Source: Sphingomonas ginkgonis (GTDB lineage: Bacteria; Pseudomonadota; Alphaproteobacteria; Sphingomonadales; Sphingomonadaceae). Taken from it: a stretch of DNA of 64,000 bases. Of the stretch, positions 55,321 through 63,898 are shown one piece after another. A model generated the notes under the pieces. It was given only the letters and a program-made list of their open reading frames with translations. It had not been told where the DNA came from and did no database searches. Location of the stretch: the NCBI RefSeq assembly GCF_003970925.1, contig NZ_RWJF01000001.1, positions 2,040,501 to 2,104,500 on the forward strand. Direction: 5' to 3'. The position numbers were made by a program, and so were the translations under genes. Within the stretch, counting starts at the first letter, position 1, and the number at the start of each line of letters is the position of its first letter.

Positions 55321-56640
55321 TCAGCGCGACGCCATCTGGACCGGCGCGTCGCCTGCCACCCGGCGGACGAAGCAGGATCCGCCGGCTGAGCGGAGCGACC
55401 CGCACAGCCGGAGCGCGGCGCCCTCGCTGGGAAAGCCGCTGAGCGACAGGCGATAGACGGTCCCGCGCGGACCGCTGAACCTCGCGCTGGCCGGCTGGTA
55501 GCGCTTGAGGCTGGGATAGCGGCGAGCGGCCGCGTTCCAGGCGGCGGCGACCCGATCGGGCGAGCCATAGGCGCCGAGCTGAACGACCGCGCCACCCTGC
55601 GGCGAGAGACGCGGCATGACTGCCGGGCGCAGCAGCGCGCCCTTCGGCGTATAGCTCGCCGGGCGGAAGGCACGACCGAGCTTGCGGACCTGGACGTAGG
55701 GCTCTGCGGCGGCCTGCACGACCGGCGCGGGCGCGATGGCGCGCGGCGCGGCGGTGGCGATGTCGGGCATCGGAGCCGCCGCCGCGACGGCAGCCGGGGC
55801 CGGCAGCGGCAGAACGGTGGAATTGTCAGTGACGGCGACCGGCGCCGCCACGTCAGCGGGCGCTGCCGCGACCGGCGCGGCCTGCGCGAGGCGGACCGGG
55901 CTTGCCGGCTGGGTGAGCGCGAGGCGCACCGGCTGGCCCGGATCGCTGGCCGCGGGCGTGACTCCGATCAGCGAGGCGACCTGCGAAGCCGTGGTGGCCG
56001 GATGCGCGAACCCCATCCATTGCTGGAGCCGGCTGTCGAGCGCCGCGGCGGGCAGGTCCTGCGCCGCGACGACGCGGGCCTGCGCCCAGTCTCCGGCGAG
56101 GCCGTGGGCCAGCGCGAGGTTTTGGCGGACCCGGGCATCGGCGCCCGGCTGGGCGGCCGCTTCCTGGAGCACCGCGACGGCGTTGCCCGGCTGCCCGGCC
56201 AGCGCCATCGCCAGCCCGACGTCGGCGGCATCGCCGCTGCTGCGGAGCTGGTCGAGCAGGCCGAGCGCCTGGTCCTTCTTGCCTTCGGCGACGAGGCTGA
56301 GCGCCAGCTTCATTGCGACCGAGGAGTCGCTGGGATCGAGGCTGAGGGAGTCGCGGAAGGCGGCTTCGGCCGAAGCGAAGCGGCCTGCCGCCATGTAGCT
56401 GCTGCCGAGCAGCGCCCGGAACTGGGCATTGTCCGGCTTGCCGGCGACCGCCTGTTCGGCGAGGTCGACCGCCGCGGCACCGTTCCCGCTCATCAGCGCG
56501 GCCTGCGCCCGGGTCGCAAGCCCGATCCTGGATCCATCCGCCGACGCGCTCTGGGGCTGCCGGCTCCCCGGCCCGGCGCAACCCGCCAGCACAGTCGAGA
56601 CGGCAAGGGCGGAGAGCGCAGCGCGCAGCGGCGTGGTCAT
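55321..56640 (-). CDS. TPR and SPOR domain lipoprotein
   Basis: 439 residues. A lipobox (LAVSTVLAGCAG) anchors it. About residues 40-180 form TPR repeats (AALMSGNGAAAVDLAEQAV then FASAEAAFRDSLSLDPSDS). A long Ala/Pro-rich stretch follows, and the C-terminus from about residue 350 is a SPOR domain (AVVQLGAYGSPDRVAAAWNAA and GTVYRLSLSGF). SPOR domains bind denuded peptidoglycan at division sites, so it likely acts in the periplasm during cell division. It is downstream of the ParA-like/partner pair on the same strand. Confidence 0.82.
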   Translation of the reverse strand: MTTPLRAALSALAVSTVLAGCAGPGSRQPQSASADGSRIGLATRAQAALMSGNGAAAVDLAEQAVAGKPDNAQFRALLGSSYMAAGRFASAEAAFRDSLSLDPSDSSVAMKLALSLVAEGKKDQALGLLDQLRSSGDAADVGLAMALAGQPGNAVAVLQEAAAQPGADARVRQNLALAHGLAGDWAQARVVAAQDLPAAALDSRLQQWMGFAHPATTASQVASLIGVTPAASDPGQPVRLALTQPASPVRLAQAAPVAAAPADVAAPVAVTDNSTVLPLPAPAAVAAAAPMPDIATAAPRAIAPAPVVQAAAEPYVQVRKLGRAFRPASYTPKGALLRPAVMPRLSPQGGAVVQLGAYGSPDRVAAAWNAAARRYPSLKRYQPASARFSGPRGTVYRLSLSGFPSEGAALRLCGSLRSAGGSCFVRRVAGDAPVQMASR

Positions 56641-56644
56641 CGGG

Positions 56645-57307
56645 TCAATCCTTTCGAGCGGCCTTCCGGGCCATGGCGTCGAGCTCGGGCATGGAGCTCA
56701 GCAGCGTATCGAGTGCGGCGGTTACCAGCTGCTGCGCGGAGCGACTGCTGACCGCGCAGGCGAGACGAAGCTTGAGATGCCGGTCCGGATCGAGGCGGAG
56801 AGTGAACGCCGCCTTGGCCTTGGCCCCCGCGACGGAACGCTGGCGCGGCGTCCGCTGCACCTTGGCGACCGGAGCAACCGGGGCTGGAGCGACCACGGCC
56901 GGAGCGACCGGCTCGGGCGCCGCGACGAGGACCAGCGGAGCGGCCTCGTCACCGGGCTCGTGGAGCTCGGCGGTCTCGTCGACTTCCTCGGGCTCCTCCA
57001 CCGCGACCAGCCGGTTCTCGATGACGGCCTGCTGCTCGTGGACGGGCGAGCCGACCGGGGTCAGGCCGGCGACCGGGTTGCGGATCGGCGCGGGGCCGAT
57101 CTCGGCGCCGAACGCGTCATGAGCCGCGTCGCGCACCGGCACGAGCGCCGGCTTGGGCGGCTCGAAGCCCATGTCGTTCCAGCCGAGGTCCTCCATGTTG
57201 CCGCCCATCTGGCCGAAGCCTTGGGGGCGCATGGCGGGACGCGCGGCGCCCTTGCGGGCCAGGAGACCCGAGGACAAAGACGCAAAAGCCTTGGGTTCGA
57301 TCTTCAC
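56645..57307 (-). CDS. Hypothetical protein partner of a ParA-like ATPase, RHH-like C-terminus
   Basis: 220 residues from a GTG with AAGGGAAGAGG upstream. The N-terminus (KIEPKAFASLSSGLLARKG) is followed by a long Pro/Ala/Glu region. The last 55 residues, FTLRLDPDRHLKLRLACAVSSRSAQQLVTAALDTLLS and a terminal basic helix, look like a ribbon-helix-helix DNA-binding fold. It starts 15 bp after the ParA-like gene. That order, ATPase then small DNA-binding partner, suggests a positioning or partition-type pair. No parS-like repeat was noticed. The function is inferred from context. Confidence 0.6.
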   Translation of the reverse strand: MKIEPKAFASLSSGLLARKGAARPAMRPQGFGQMGGNMEDLGWNDMGFEPPKPALVPVRDAAHDAFGAEIGPAPIRNPVAGLTPVGSPVHEQQAVIENRLVAVEEPEEVDETAELHEPGDEAAPLVLVAAPEPVAPAVVAPAPVAPVAKVQRTPRQRSVAGAKAKAAFTLRLDPDRHLKLRLACAVSSRSAQQLVTAALDTLLSSMPELDAMARKAARKD

Positions 57308-57321
57308 GACGACCTCTTCCC

Positions 57322-58041
57322 TTACTGGCCGACCACACGACGGCCGAAGCCGCCGACGGGACGCGGCTGCGCGACGCTGGCGCCCGGCGCGGCGGGTGCG
57401 GCGAAGACGGTACGGCGGAAATTCTTCTCGAGGCGGTCCGAAATATAGTCCCACAGCTCGATGACCTCGTTGGCCGACTTGCCCTTCGGATCGATCTCCA
57501 TGACGGTCCGGCCGTCGATCATCGAGGCGGCGAAGTCGGTGCGGTGATGCAGCGTGACCGGGGCCACAGTTCCGTGCTGCGACAGAGCGACCGCAGCCTC
57601 GTAGGTGATCTTCGCCTTGGGCGTCGCCGCGTTGACGACGAAGATCAGCGGCTTGCCGGCACGCTCGCACAGGTCGACCGTGGCGCCGACGGCGCGCAGA
57701 TCGTGCGGGCTCGGACGGGTCGGGATGACGATCAGCTCGGCCACCGCGATGACGCTCTGGATCGCCATGGTGATCGCCGGCGGCGTGTCGATGACGGCAA
57801 GGCGGAAGCCCTGCTGACGAAGGACCTCGAGATCCGAGGCGAGCCGCGCCACGGTGGTCTGCGCAAAGGCCGGCATGTCGTCCTGCCGCTCGTTCCACCA
57901 GTCGGCCAGCGATCCCTGCGGGTCGATGTCGATCAGGCAGACCGGGCCGGCCCCTGCCAGCTGCGCCTGCACCGCCAAGTGACCGGAGAGCGTCGTCTTG
58001 CCGCTGCCCCCCTTCTGCGATGCCAAAGCCAGAACGCGCAT
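57322..58041 (-). CDS. ParA/MinD-family ATPase
   Basis: 239 residues. The deviant Walker A is SQKGGSGKTTLSGHLAVQAQ near residue 8, switch I/II region is VCLIDIDPQGSLADWW near 37, and VIDTPPAIT near 84 is Walker B. It lacks the N-terminal helix-turn-helix of plasmid ParA and so is of the short chromosomal type. Such ATPases form gradients on the nucleoid to place cargo. It precedes the RHH-like partner gene and a SPOR protein gene, pointing to segregation or division positioning. The ATG at 58041 is the family start. Confidence 0.85.
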   Translation of the reverse strand: MRVLALASQKGGSGKTTLSGHLAVQAQLAGAGPVCLIDIDPQGSLADWWNERQDDMPAFAQTTVARLASDLEVLRQQGFRLAVIDTPPAITMAIQSVIAVAELIVIPTRPSPHDLRAVGATVDLCERAGKPLIFVVNAATPKAKITYEAAVALSQHGTVAPVTLHHRTDFAASMIDGRTVMEIDPKGKSANEVIELWDYISDRLEKNFRRTVFAAPAAPGASVAQPRPVGGFGRRVVGQ

Positions 58042-58183
58042 TCCTGTCCCCTCGCCAAATGCGATGCTGTTGAGCAACGGAATGGGCTGTCCGGCCTAAA
58101 ATCTGGTTAAGATCATCAAGACGCTGTTTCGCGCTTCCGGGCCGGCGATTATTCAGGGCGGCGGGAGAATGCGGGGTCGTCGG

Positions 58184-59101
58184 ATGAACAAGGTACTGAT
58201 CGCGGTCGCGCTCGCGCTGGCGAGCGGGTCGGCCCCGGCGCAGACGGTGAAGGCCGGGATCGACGCCTGGCAGAAGAACGACCCTGCACGTGCCGTCAGC
58301 ATCTGGAAGCCGCTCGCCGACAAGGGGGACGCGGACGCCCAATTCAATCTCGGCCAGGCCTACAAGCTGGGCCGCGGCGTGCAGCTCGACCTCGCCGCCG
58401 CCCAGGGCTGGTTCGAGCGCTCGGCGCGGCAGGGGCATGCCGACGCCCAGACCAGTCTCGGGCTGATGCTGTTCCAGAACGGCAACCGGATCGCTGGGAT
58501 GCGCTGGCTCAAGACCGCGGCCGAAGGCGGCGAGGCGCGCGCCATGCTGGTCTACGGGACGGCGTTGTTCAATGGCGACGGGGTGCCGCAGGACCAGATC
58601 CTCGCCTACGCCTTCGTCAGCCGCGCCGCGGCGCAGGGCCTCGCCCCGGCGAAGGACACGCTGACCCAGATGGACGGCGCGCTGCCGCTGGGCGCCCGCC
58701 AGCGGGGGGTCGCGATGGCGCAGGCGATGGCTGCCGCCCGGCCGCCCGGCGGGGTCGTGCCAGCCGGCAAGGAGGGCAAGGCGATCGCCGCCCGGAAGGT
58801 GCCGCCAGCTCCGGTCGCGACCGCCGCGGCGCCTCCGCTCCCGCACCCCGCTGCCGCACCGGTCGTCGCTGGCGGCAAGTGGCGGATCCAGCTCGGCGCC
58901 TTCTCGCAGCGAGCATCGGCGGACGCGCTGATGCGGCGGCTCGCCAACACCGTGCTTCACGACCGCATCGCCTATTTCGTCCCAGCGGGATCCGTCCTCC
59001 GGTTGCAGGTCGGCCCCTACGCCAGCAAGGCGCAGGCGGATTCGACCTGCGCGGCTCTGGCCCGGGCCGGGACGGCCTGCTTCGCGGTCCCCGAGCGCTA
59101 G
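58184..59101 (+). CDS. Sel1-repeat and SPOR domain protein
   Basis: 305 residues. A signal peptide (NKVLIAVALALASGSAPAQ) exports it. Sel1-like repeats run from about residue 30 to 160: ARAVSIWKPLADKGDADAQ, LGQAYKLGRGVQ and LVYGTALFNGDGVPQD. A Pro/Ala linker leads to a C-terminal SPOR domain (WRIQLGAFSQRASADALMRR). The protein would sit in the periplasm on peptidoglycan. The ATG at 58184 is preferred to one at 58169. It ends in a CTAG palindrome shared with the convergent serB gene. Confidence 0.83.
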   Translation: MNKVLIAVALALASGSAPAQTVKAGIDAWQKNDPARAVSIWKPLADKGDADAQFNLGQAYKLGRGVQLDLAAAQGWFERSARQGHADAQTSLGLMLFQNGNRIAGMRWLKTAAEGGEARAMLVYGTALFNGDGVPQDQILAYAFVSRAAAQGLAPAKDTLTQMDGALPLGARQRGVAMAQAMAAARPPGGVVPAGKEGKAIAARKVPPAPVATAAAPPLPHPAAAPVVAGGKWRIQLGAFSQRASADALMRRLANTVLHDRIAYFVPAGSVLRLQVGPYASKAQADSTCAALARAGTACFAVPER

Positions 59102-59988
59102 GTCGCGACCCACTCGCGACGGGGAATGCCCTGCGCCCACAGCAGCGCGGTCAGGTCGTTATGGTCGATGCGCACGTCGGCCGCCTGCGCGAGCCTGGGC
59201 TTGGCGTGATACGCGACGCCCAGCCCGGCCTCCTCGATCATCGGCAGGTCGTTGGCGCCGTCGCCCACCGCCATGACCTGGTGCGGCGCGAGCCCCATCT
59301 GCTCGCGGAACTCGACCAGCGCGGCCCGCTTCGCCGCCGAATCGACGATCTCGCCGACGACCCGCCCGGTGAGATGACCGTGCATGCTCTCGAGACTGTT
59401 GGCCCGCACCTCGCTGAAGCCCAGCTGCGCCGCGAGCGGGTCGGCGAAGTCGTGGAAGCCGCCGGTCACCAGCAGCGTCGTCGCGCCCCTCGCCCGCAGG
59501 GTCCGGACCAGCGTCGCCGCGCCGGGATTGTGGCTGATCTTGTCGCGCCGGCACCGCTCGATCTGGACGATCCCGAGCCCCGAGAGCGCCGCCACCCGCT
59601 CCTCCAGCGCCTGGCGGAAGTCGATCTCGCCCTGCATCGCCCGCTCGGTGATGGCGGCGATCGGCGCCTTCAGCCCGGCGTAGTCGGCGAGTTCGTCGAT
59701 GCATTCCTGCCCGACCATGGTCGAGTCCATGTCGGCGACGAACAGCTGCTTGGCGCGGTGCTCGGCCAGTTGAACGACGACGTCGATCCCGACCAGTCCC
59801 TCCCTTAGCCGGGCGCGGAGCGATCCGACCGCCGTCGGGCTCCCTTCGACCTCGATGTCCGCCGCGTCGCCCTCGTCGAGCCAGCGCCATCCCGGGGATT
59901 CCAGTCCCGCGTCCGCGACGAGCCGACGCGCGTCGTGAATATTGTCCCGGGTCAGGCGACCGGCTGCTATCAGCGTGACGATGATCAA
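59098..59988 (-). CDS. serB: Phosphoserine phosphatase, TTG start likely
   Basis: 296 residues. A short N-terminal regulatory part ([20 protein letters not shown]) is followed by the HAD phosphatase: [20 protein letters not shown] with the nucleophile Asp near residue 85, [12 protein letters not shown] near 173, and [23 protein letters not shown] near 238. It removes the phosphate from phosphoserine in serine synthesis. TTG at 59988 has GGAGG at the right distance; an ATG at 60012 is the alternative. The start overlaps the divergent miaA gene. The stop shares CTAG with the Sel1 gene. Confidence 0.9.
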   Translation of the reverse strand: MIIVTLIAAGRLTRDNIHDARRLVADAGLESPGWRWLDEGDAADIEVEGSPTAVGSLRARLREGLVGIDVVVQLAEHRAKQLFVADMDSTMVGQECIDELADYAGLKAPIAAITERAMQGEIDFRQALEERVAALSGLGIVQIERCRRDKISHNPGAATLVRTLRARGATTLLVTGGFHDFADPLAAQLGFSEVRANSLESMHGHLTGRVVGEIVDSAAKRAALVEFREQMGLAPHQVMAVGDGANDLPMIEEAGLGVAYHAKPRLAQAADVRIDHNDLTALLWAQGIPRREWVAT

Positions 59989-60913
59989 GGGGCGACCTCC
60001 TGTCCTGCTCATCGCCGGTCCGACGGCGAGCGGCAAGTCCGCGCTCGCGCTCGCCGCGGCGGAACGCTGGGGTGGCGCGGTCGTCAACGCCGACAGCGCG
60101 CAGGTCTATGCCGATCTGTCGATCCTGAGCGCCCGGCCTTCGGCGGCCGACGAGGCGCGGGCACCGCACCGCCTCTACGGCTGTTGGGACGCCGCCGAGC
60201 CCTGCTCCGCCGCCGACTGGGCGGCCGCGGCAAAGGCGGAGATCGACGCCCTCCATGCGGCCGGGCGGCTTCCGGTCCTGTGCGGCGGGACGGGCCTTTA
60301 CCTGCGCACCCTGCTCGACGGAATCGCGCCGGTGCCGCCGATCGATCCCGCGGTGCGCGCCGAGGTGCGAAGCCGCTCGGTGGCCGAGAACCGAGCCGAG
60401 CTGGAGCGGCTCGACCCCGATCGCGCGGCAAAGCTCAACGCCGCCGACACGACGCGGATCGCTCGCGCGCTCGAGGTGGTGCGCTCGACCGGGCGGACGC
60501 TCGCTGAATGGCAGGCCGAGCGTAGCGGCGGGATCGGCGATGCCATCCAGCTTCGTCCACTGGTCCTGCTGCCTCCGCGCGACTGGCTCTATCGCCGCTG
60601 CGACCAGCGCTTCGCCGCCATGCTCGACCTCGGGGCCGCGGACGAGGTCGAGCGGCTGCTCTCCCGCCGCCTCGACCCGGCGCTCCCGGCCATGCGCGCG
60701 ATCGGGGTCCGCGAGGTGTCGGACTGGTCGGCGGGCCGGACCGACCGGGCGGCGGCACTGGCAGCCGGACAGCAGGCAACGCGCCGCTACGCCAAGCGGC
60801 AATATACCTGGTTCGCGCACCAGCCGCCGGCCGACTGGCCGCGCTTCACTGCCCCGCTCGACGAGCCGGGGGCGGTCGAGGCCGCGCTAGCCTTGCTCGC
60901 GCCGGCCGCCTAG
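59981..60913 (+). CDS. miaA: tRNA dimethylallyltransferase
   Basis: 310 residues. P-loop [17 protein letters not shown] near residue 11, [12 protein letters not shown] near 36, [14 protein letters not shown] near 100, and the tRNA-contacting [15 protein letters not shown] near 270. It adds an isopentenyl group to A37 of tRNAs reading U-starting codons. The ATG at 59981 lies inside the first codons of the divergent serB, so the two start regions overlap by about 8 bp. A divergent reductoisomerase gene follows by 9 bp. Confidence 0.93.
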   Translation: MIKGRPPVLLIAGPTASGKSALALAAAERWGGAVVNADSAQVYADLSILSARPSAADEARAPHRLYGCWDAAEPCSAADWAAAAKAEIDALHAAGRLPVLCGGTGLYLRTLLDGIAPVPPIDPAVRAEVRSRSVAENRAELERLDPDRAAKLNAADTTRIARALEVVRSTGRTLAEWQAERSGGIGDAIQLRPLVLLPPRDWLYRRCDQRFAAMLDLGAADEVERLLSRRLDPALPAMRAIGVREVSDWSAGRTDRAAALAAGQQATRRYAKRQYTWFAHQPPADWPRFTAPLDEPGAVEAALALLAPAA

Positions 60914-60922
60914 TCGGGCGGC

Positions 60923-61894
60923 ATGGACATGATCCGAGAAGACCAGATCGATGCCGCCCCGCTCTCCGGCAAGCGGGTGGCGATCATCGGCTATGGCAAC
61001 CAGGGGCGGGCGCAGGCGCTCAACCTGCGCGACAGCGGCATCGACGTGGTGGTGGGCCAGCGCGCCGGCTCCGCCGCGATTCCCCGGGCTCGCGAAGACG
61101 GGTTGATGGTGGTGGCGCCGGTTGAAGCGGTTGCCGACGCGGACCTCGCCATGCTGCTGGTGCCCGACGAGCATCTGCCCGCCCTCTACCGCGAGCTCGA
61201 GCCGGCGCTGAGCCCCGGCCGCGCGATCGGTTTCAGCCATGGCCTCGCGGTCCACTTCGGGCTGCTGACGCCGCGTCCCGACCTCGACGTGCTGATGATC
61301 GCGCCCAAGGGGCCCGGCACGGCGCTCCGCAGCCTCTACCGCGACGGCAAGGGGATGATTGCGCTGGTCGCCGTCCACCAGGACGCGAGCGGCCGGGCAC
61401 GCGCGCTGGCGCTGGCCTATGCGAAGGCGCTGGGCTGCGGACGCGCCGGGATCATCGAATCCAGCTTCGAGGAGGAATGCGTTTCCGACCTGTTTAACGA
61501 ACAGGCGGTGGTCTGGGGCGCGGTTCCCGACATCCTGGTCGCCGGTTGGCAGACCCTCGTCGCCGCCGGCATCTCGGAGGAAGTCGCCTACCTCGAGTGC
61601 GTGTCCGAGCTGAAGCTGCTCGCCGGGCTGATCGAGGACCGCGGTCTCGCCGGCATGCGCGAGGCGATCAGCAACACGGCCGAACTCGGCGCGGCGCTCG
61701 GCGGACCGCGCATCGTCGACGAGGGGGTGCGCGAGCGGATGGCGGCGATCCTCGCGAGCGTCCGTTCCGGCGCCTTCACCGACGAACTGCAGCGCGAGCG
61801 GGACTCGGACTATGCCCGGCTTCGCGAGCGGCGGAAGGGCGACCGCGCCTCGCCGCTCGAGGCTGCCCGCACCCGCCTGTTTCCGTCGGGCTAG
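60923..61894 (+). CDS. Divergent class I ketol-acid reductoisomerase
   Basis: 323 residues against the usual 339. The cofactor site is GKRVAIIGYGNQGRAQALNLRDSG, where canonical KARI has SQGHAHALN. FSHGLAVHFG, MIAPKGPGTALRSLY, SSFEEECVSDLFNEQAVVWG, AYLECVSELKLL and ISNTAELG are all present, so the catalytic Asp/Glu, Lys, His and Ser positions appear conserved. It would convert acetolactate to 2,3-dihydroxy-isovalerate with NADPH, or a related reaction. ilvB and ilvN, which normally accompany ilvC after miaA in this clade, are absent. The lost histidine and short C-terminus mark it as a paralog of uncertain role. Confidence 0.75.
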   Translation: MDMIREDQIDAAPLSGKRVAIIGYGNQGRAQALNLRDSGIDVVVGQRAGSAAIPRAREDGLMVVAPVEAVADADLAMLLVPDEHLPALYRELEPALSPGRAIGFSHGLAVHFGLLTPRPDLDVLMIAPKGPGTALRSLYRDGKGMIALVAVHQDASGRARALALAYAKALGCGRAGIIESSFEEECVSDLFNEQAVVWGAVPDILVAGWQTLVAAGISEEVAYLECVSELKLLAGLIEDRGLAGMREAISNTAELGAALGGPRIVDEGVRERMAAILASVRSGAFTDELQRERDSDYARLRERRKGDRASPLEAARTRLFPSG

Positions 61895-62058
61895 CCGACG
61901 ATCTCCCGCGGTCCATGGCGGTCGCCGGTGCTGGCGCGCTCGAGATAGGCGCGCTGCATCTGGCGATGGGCGTCGGCCGCATGGGGGTCCATGGCTTCGG
62001 TGGCGCGAGCCTCTTCCTCGGCGGCGCGCCTGGCGAAGTAGATCCGGTTCTCTTCCAC
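61891..62058 (-). CDS. Small hypothetical protein, GTG start
   Basis: 55 residues: EENRIYFARRAAEEEARATE then MDPHAADAHRQMQRAYLERAS, a two-helix, highly charged protein. GGAG lies 7 bp before the GTG. The pattern YFxRRAxEE...A..AxHxxMxxxYxxR recurs in small uncharacterised proteins of sphingomonads and other alphaproteobacteria. The stop lies in the CTAG that also ends the reductoisomerase gene. Not long enough for most gene finders' length cut-offs, but a plausible gene. Confidence 0.65.
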   Translation of the reverse strand: MEENRIYFARRAAEEEARATEAMDPHAADAHRQMQRAYLERASTGDRHGPREIVG

Positions 62059-62148
62059 CGTTCGTCTCCTTCGATAGCCGAGTCCGATGGGTAGCAGAAC
62101 GGTATCGACCGCGCCAGTTCCCCGCTGACAGGCAGATGACGCCGTCGC

Positions 62149-62721
62149 CTAGAAGCGCGTGCCGATCAGCAGCGCGCCCTGGTGCCGGGTCACGTCCGAC
62201 TGGTAGTTGGTGTAGCGATACTCCAGCCCGACAAAGGCCTTGCCACCGAGCGAACCCTGGACGCCGCCGCCAAGGCGGAGGCCGTCCAGCGTCGTGCTGG
62301 CGCGAAGGTTGCCGTCGCGACCGGTGAAGCGGGCGTTGCTGTAGCCCGCCTTCAGGTAGAGATTGGTCCGGCTCGCGACCGCCAGGCTGACCCGCCCACC
62401 GGCGTAGAGGTCGCGGCTGGCGCGGATGCTCGCCGTCGAGTCGCTCGCCTTGAGCGTCGAATCGGTCGCCTCGACATCGACGCCGAGCGAGACGCGGCTC
62501 GTCGCCGCGAAGTCGAAGCCGGCGCCCAGGCCATAGAGGATGCCCTCGTCGCCGACATGGCCGCCAAGGCCAAGATCGTCGAGCTCGAGCCGGACATGGT
62601 CGACCCCGAGCACCGCCTCGACATGGGCCCCGACCGGGCCGGTCGGCCCGCCCTGGGCAGCCGCCGGCGCAGCGATGGCGGTCGTCGCGGCAACGGCCGC
62701 GAGCGCAACAAACTTGTTCAC
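62149..62721 (-). CDS. Outer-membrane beta-barrel protein
   Basis: 190 residues from a GTG with GGGGGAA upstream. A signal peptide (NKFVALAAVAATTAIAAPAAAQ) is followed by eight amphipathic strands of the Omp25/OmpW-like porin fold: GAHVEAVLGVDHVRLELDD, GILYGLGAGFDFAATSRVSLGVDVEAT, RASRDLYAGGRVSLAVASRTNLYLKAGY and others. It ends RHQGALLIGTRF with the terminal phenylalanine used by the BAM complex. Function is structural or unknown. Confidence 0.8.
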   Translation of the reverse strand: MNKFVALAAVAATTAIAAPAAAQGGPTGPVGAHVEAVLGVDHVRLELDDLGLGGHVGDEGILYGLGAGFDFAATSRVSLGVDVEATDSTLKASDSTASIRASRDLYAGGRVSLAVASRTNLYLKAGYSNARFTGRDGNLRASTTLDGLRLGGGVQGSLGGKAFVGLEYRYTNYQSDVTRHQGALLIGTRF

Positions 62722-63070
62722 AATAGTTCCCCCGGAACGATGATTAGGCACGCCCCCCGGCGTGCCGGCGAGCGAATGCAATGTTTCAGCGGAGTGAAAA
62801 AGATGCTGGGGCCACGCCGGCCTGCTTTTCGCGGGCTCGTGTCGGCGGCGCAACAATCCGAAGCAAGTTCAGCGCGCTTGGGCCGTCTTTTGACACGATG
62901 GTGCTCCTGGATGGTGGAGATGTAGCCCGACTGCAGTCATGCTTCAGCGATCGTCGACAACCCGCCCGGCCGGGAAGTTCGAGCCGACCGGGCTGCTCAC
63001 CTCCGGCCGAACAGCTTTTCGACGTCAGGCATGGAAAGTTTCACCGAGGTGGGTGCACGAAACAAGGGAG
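62722..63070. other. About 350-bp gap with no recognised gene
   Basis: No open frame with a convincing ribosome site, hairpin or family match was seen in this stretch between the barrel-protein start and the first repeat copy. It must hold the promoter of the barrel protein near its left edge. Base composition looks lower in GC than the rest of the window. Confidence 0.5.
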
Positions 63071-63108
63071 TGCGAATGTCCGCAATGGGTGGAAAGCGGA
63101 CGTTCGCA
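63071..63108. repeat. Dispersed hairpin repeat, copy 1
   Basis: TGCGAATGTCCGC-aatgggtggaaa-GCGGACGTTCGCA forms a 13-bp stem with one G-T pair and a 12-nt loop. It lies 1 bp downstream of the stop codon of the adjacent minus-strand gene. Copies 2 and 3 share the core AATGTCCGCAATGGGT in the same orientation. Confidence 0.8.
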
Positions 63109-63109
63109 G

Positions 63110-63421
63110 TCAGCTTGCCGCTCGGACGAACTGACTCGCAAACTTCACATTATATGCGTAGAACTCGCCATCCGGCGTCCTGACTAACCCCGTGATGTTG
63201 GAACGTTGAAATGTGTCCTCACAGGCCTCGTTGTTGATTTTCAGGCTCACGGTGAGAGCACCGTCATCTTCACCGACCAACTTGTAGTCGTAATCGATTG
63301 CTTGGCCGAAACAGGTAACTTCCCCTCCGTTCACAATCAGTTCGGCTGCGGGGTCTTCGACGGCGACCCAGCGTCCCTGCATCTCACTCGGAAGCGGTGC
63401 ATCGCGACCTAATTGCTCCAC
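63110..63421 (-). CDS. Orphan hypothetical protein, GTG start
   Basis: 103 residues, soluble, acidic, with two distant cysteines (EVTCFGQ and NEACEDTF). PLPSEMQGRWVAVEDPAAEL resembles the start of small lipocalin-like or META-like beta barrels (x-G-x-W strand), but no family can be assigned. GGGAGG precedes the GTG by 8 bp. Lower GC than the island neighbours and a hairpin repeat right after the stop suggest an acquired or mobile cassette-like gene. Confidence 0.55.
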   Translation of the reverse strand: MEQLGRDAPLPSEMQGRWVAVEDPAAELIVNGGEVTCFGQAIDYDYKLVGEDDGALTVSLKINNEACEDTFQRSNITGLVRTPDGEFYAYNVKFASQFVRAAS

Positions 63422-63468
63422 TGCTCATGCCCTCCCATCGAAAGATCCGCCATTTCAAGGTCGGGCCT

Positions 63469-63498
63469 AATGTCCGCAATGGGTCGAAAGCGGACGTT
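63469..63498. repeat. Dispersed hairpin repeat, copy 2
   Basis: AATGTCCGC-aatgggtcgaaa-GCGGACGTT, a 9-bp stem with one G-T pair. It begins 48 bp upstream of the preceding gene's start and ends 2 bp after the stop of the next minus-strand gene (63501). Confidence 0.8.
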
Positions 63499-63500
63499 CG

Positions 63501-63839
63501 TCATTGTGCCATCTGGACAGCGTCCAGAGCATTCAGCCATATCAAGACAACGCCGCTCGTGAAGACGGGAAGCAAGGCGATGTGGGCAATGACATTGTTC
63601 CTAAAGAGGCTCCGCTCACTATCGCGGTGCGCTCTCCCGTAGAGGTCGGTATCGAAGTAGCCCTCCATGGCCGCCGTGTAGAGCTTTCTGGCAAAATCCC
63701 AGACGAGCCACGGCCCACCGGTCGACACGATGAGAAGCCAAAGGCTGCTCAAGTATCGAGTTTTCGGGACGGCAATCGCCAGCAAGGCGGCAACCACACC
63801 AAACAGGATCACGAACAAGAGGCGACGGCGTCGAAGCAC
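63501..63839 (-). CDS. Orphan small membrane protein
   Basis: 112 residues from a GTG at 63839 (a TTG at 63872 would add eleven). Two N-terminal membrane spans (LLFVILFGVVAALLAIAV and LSSLWLLIVSTGGPWLVW) are followed by a charged loop with MEGYFDTDLYGRAHRDSE. A third span ends the protein (VIAHIALLPVFTSGVVLIWL). No family recognised. It is followed by repeat copy 2 and preceded by copy 3. Confidence 0.5.
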   Translation of the reverse strand: MLRRRRLLFVILFGVVAALLAIAVPKTRYLSSLWLLIVSTGGPWLVWDFARKLYTAAMEGYFDTDLYGRAHRDSERSLFRNNVIAHIALLPVFTSGVVLIWLNALDAVQMAQ

Positions 63840-63898
63840 ACCCCAACCTACCTCGCCACTCAATGTATGCAATCGATCGAGCTCGGACCTTTGGCTCG

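Noticed and set aside
56645..59140. A single 831-codon frame covering the RHH-like gene and extending over the ParA-like and Sel1/SPOR genes
   Set aside because: Only the last 220 codons have a ribosome site and coding character. The rest is a shadow of better-supported genes.
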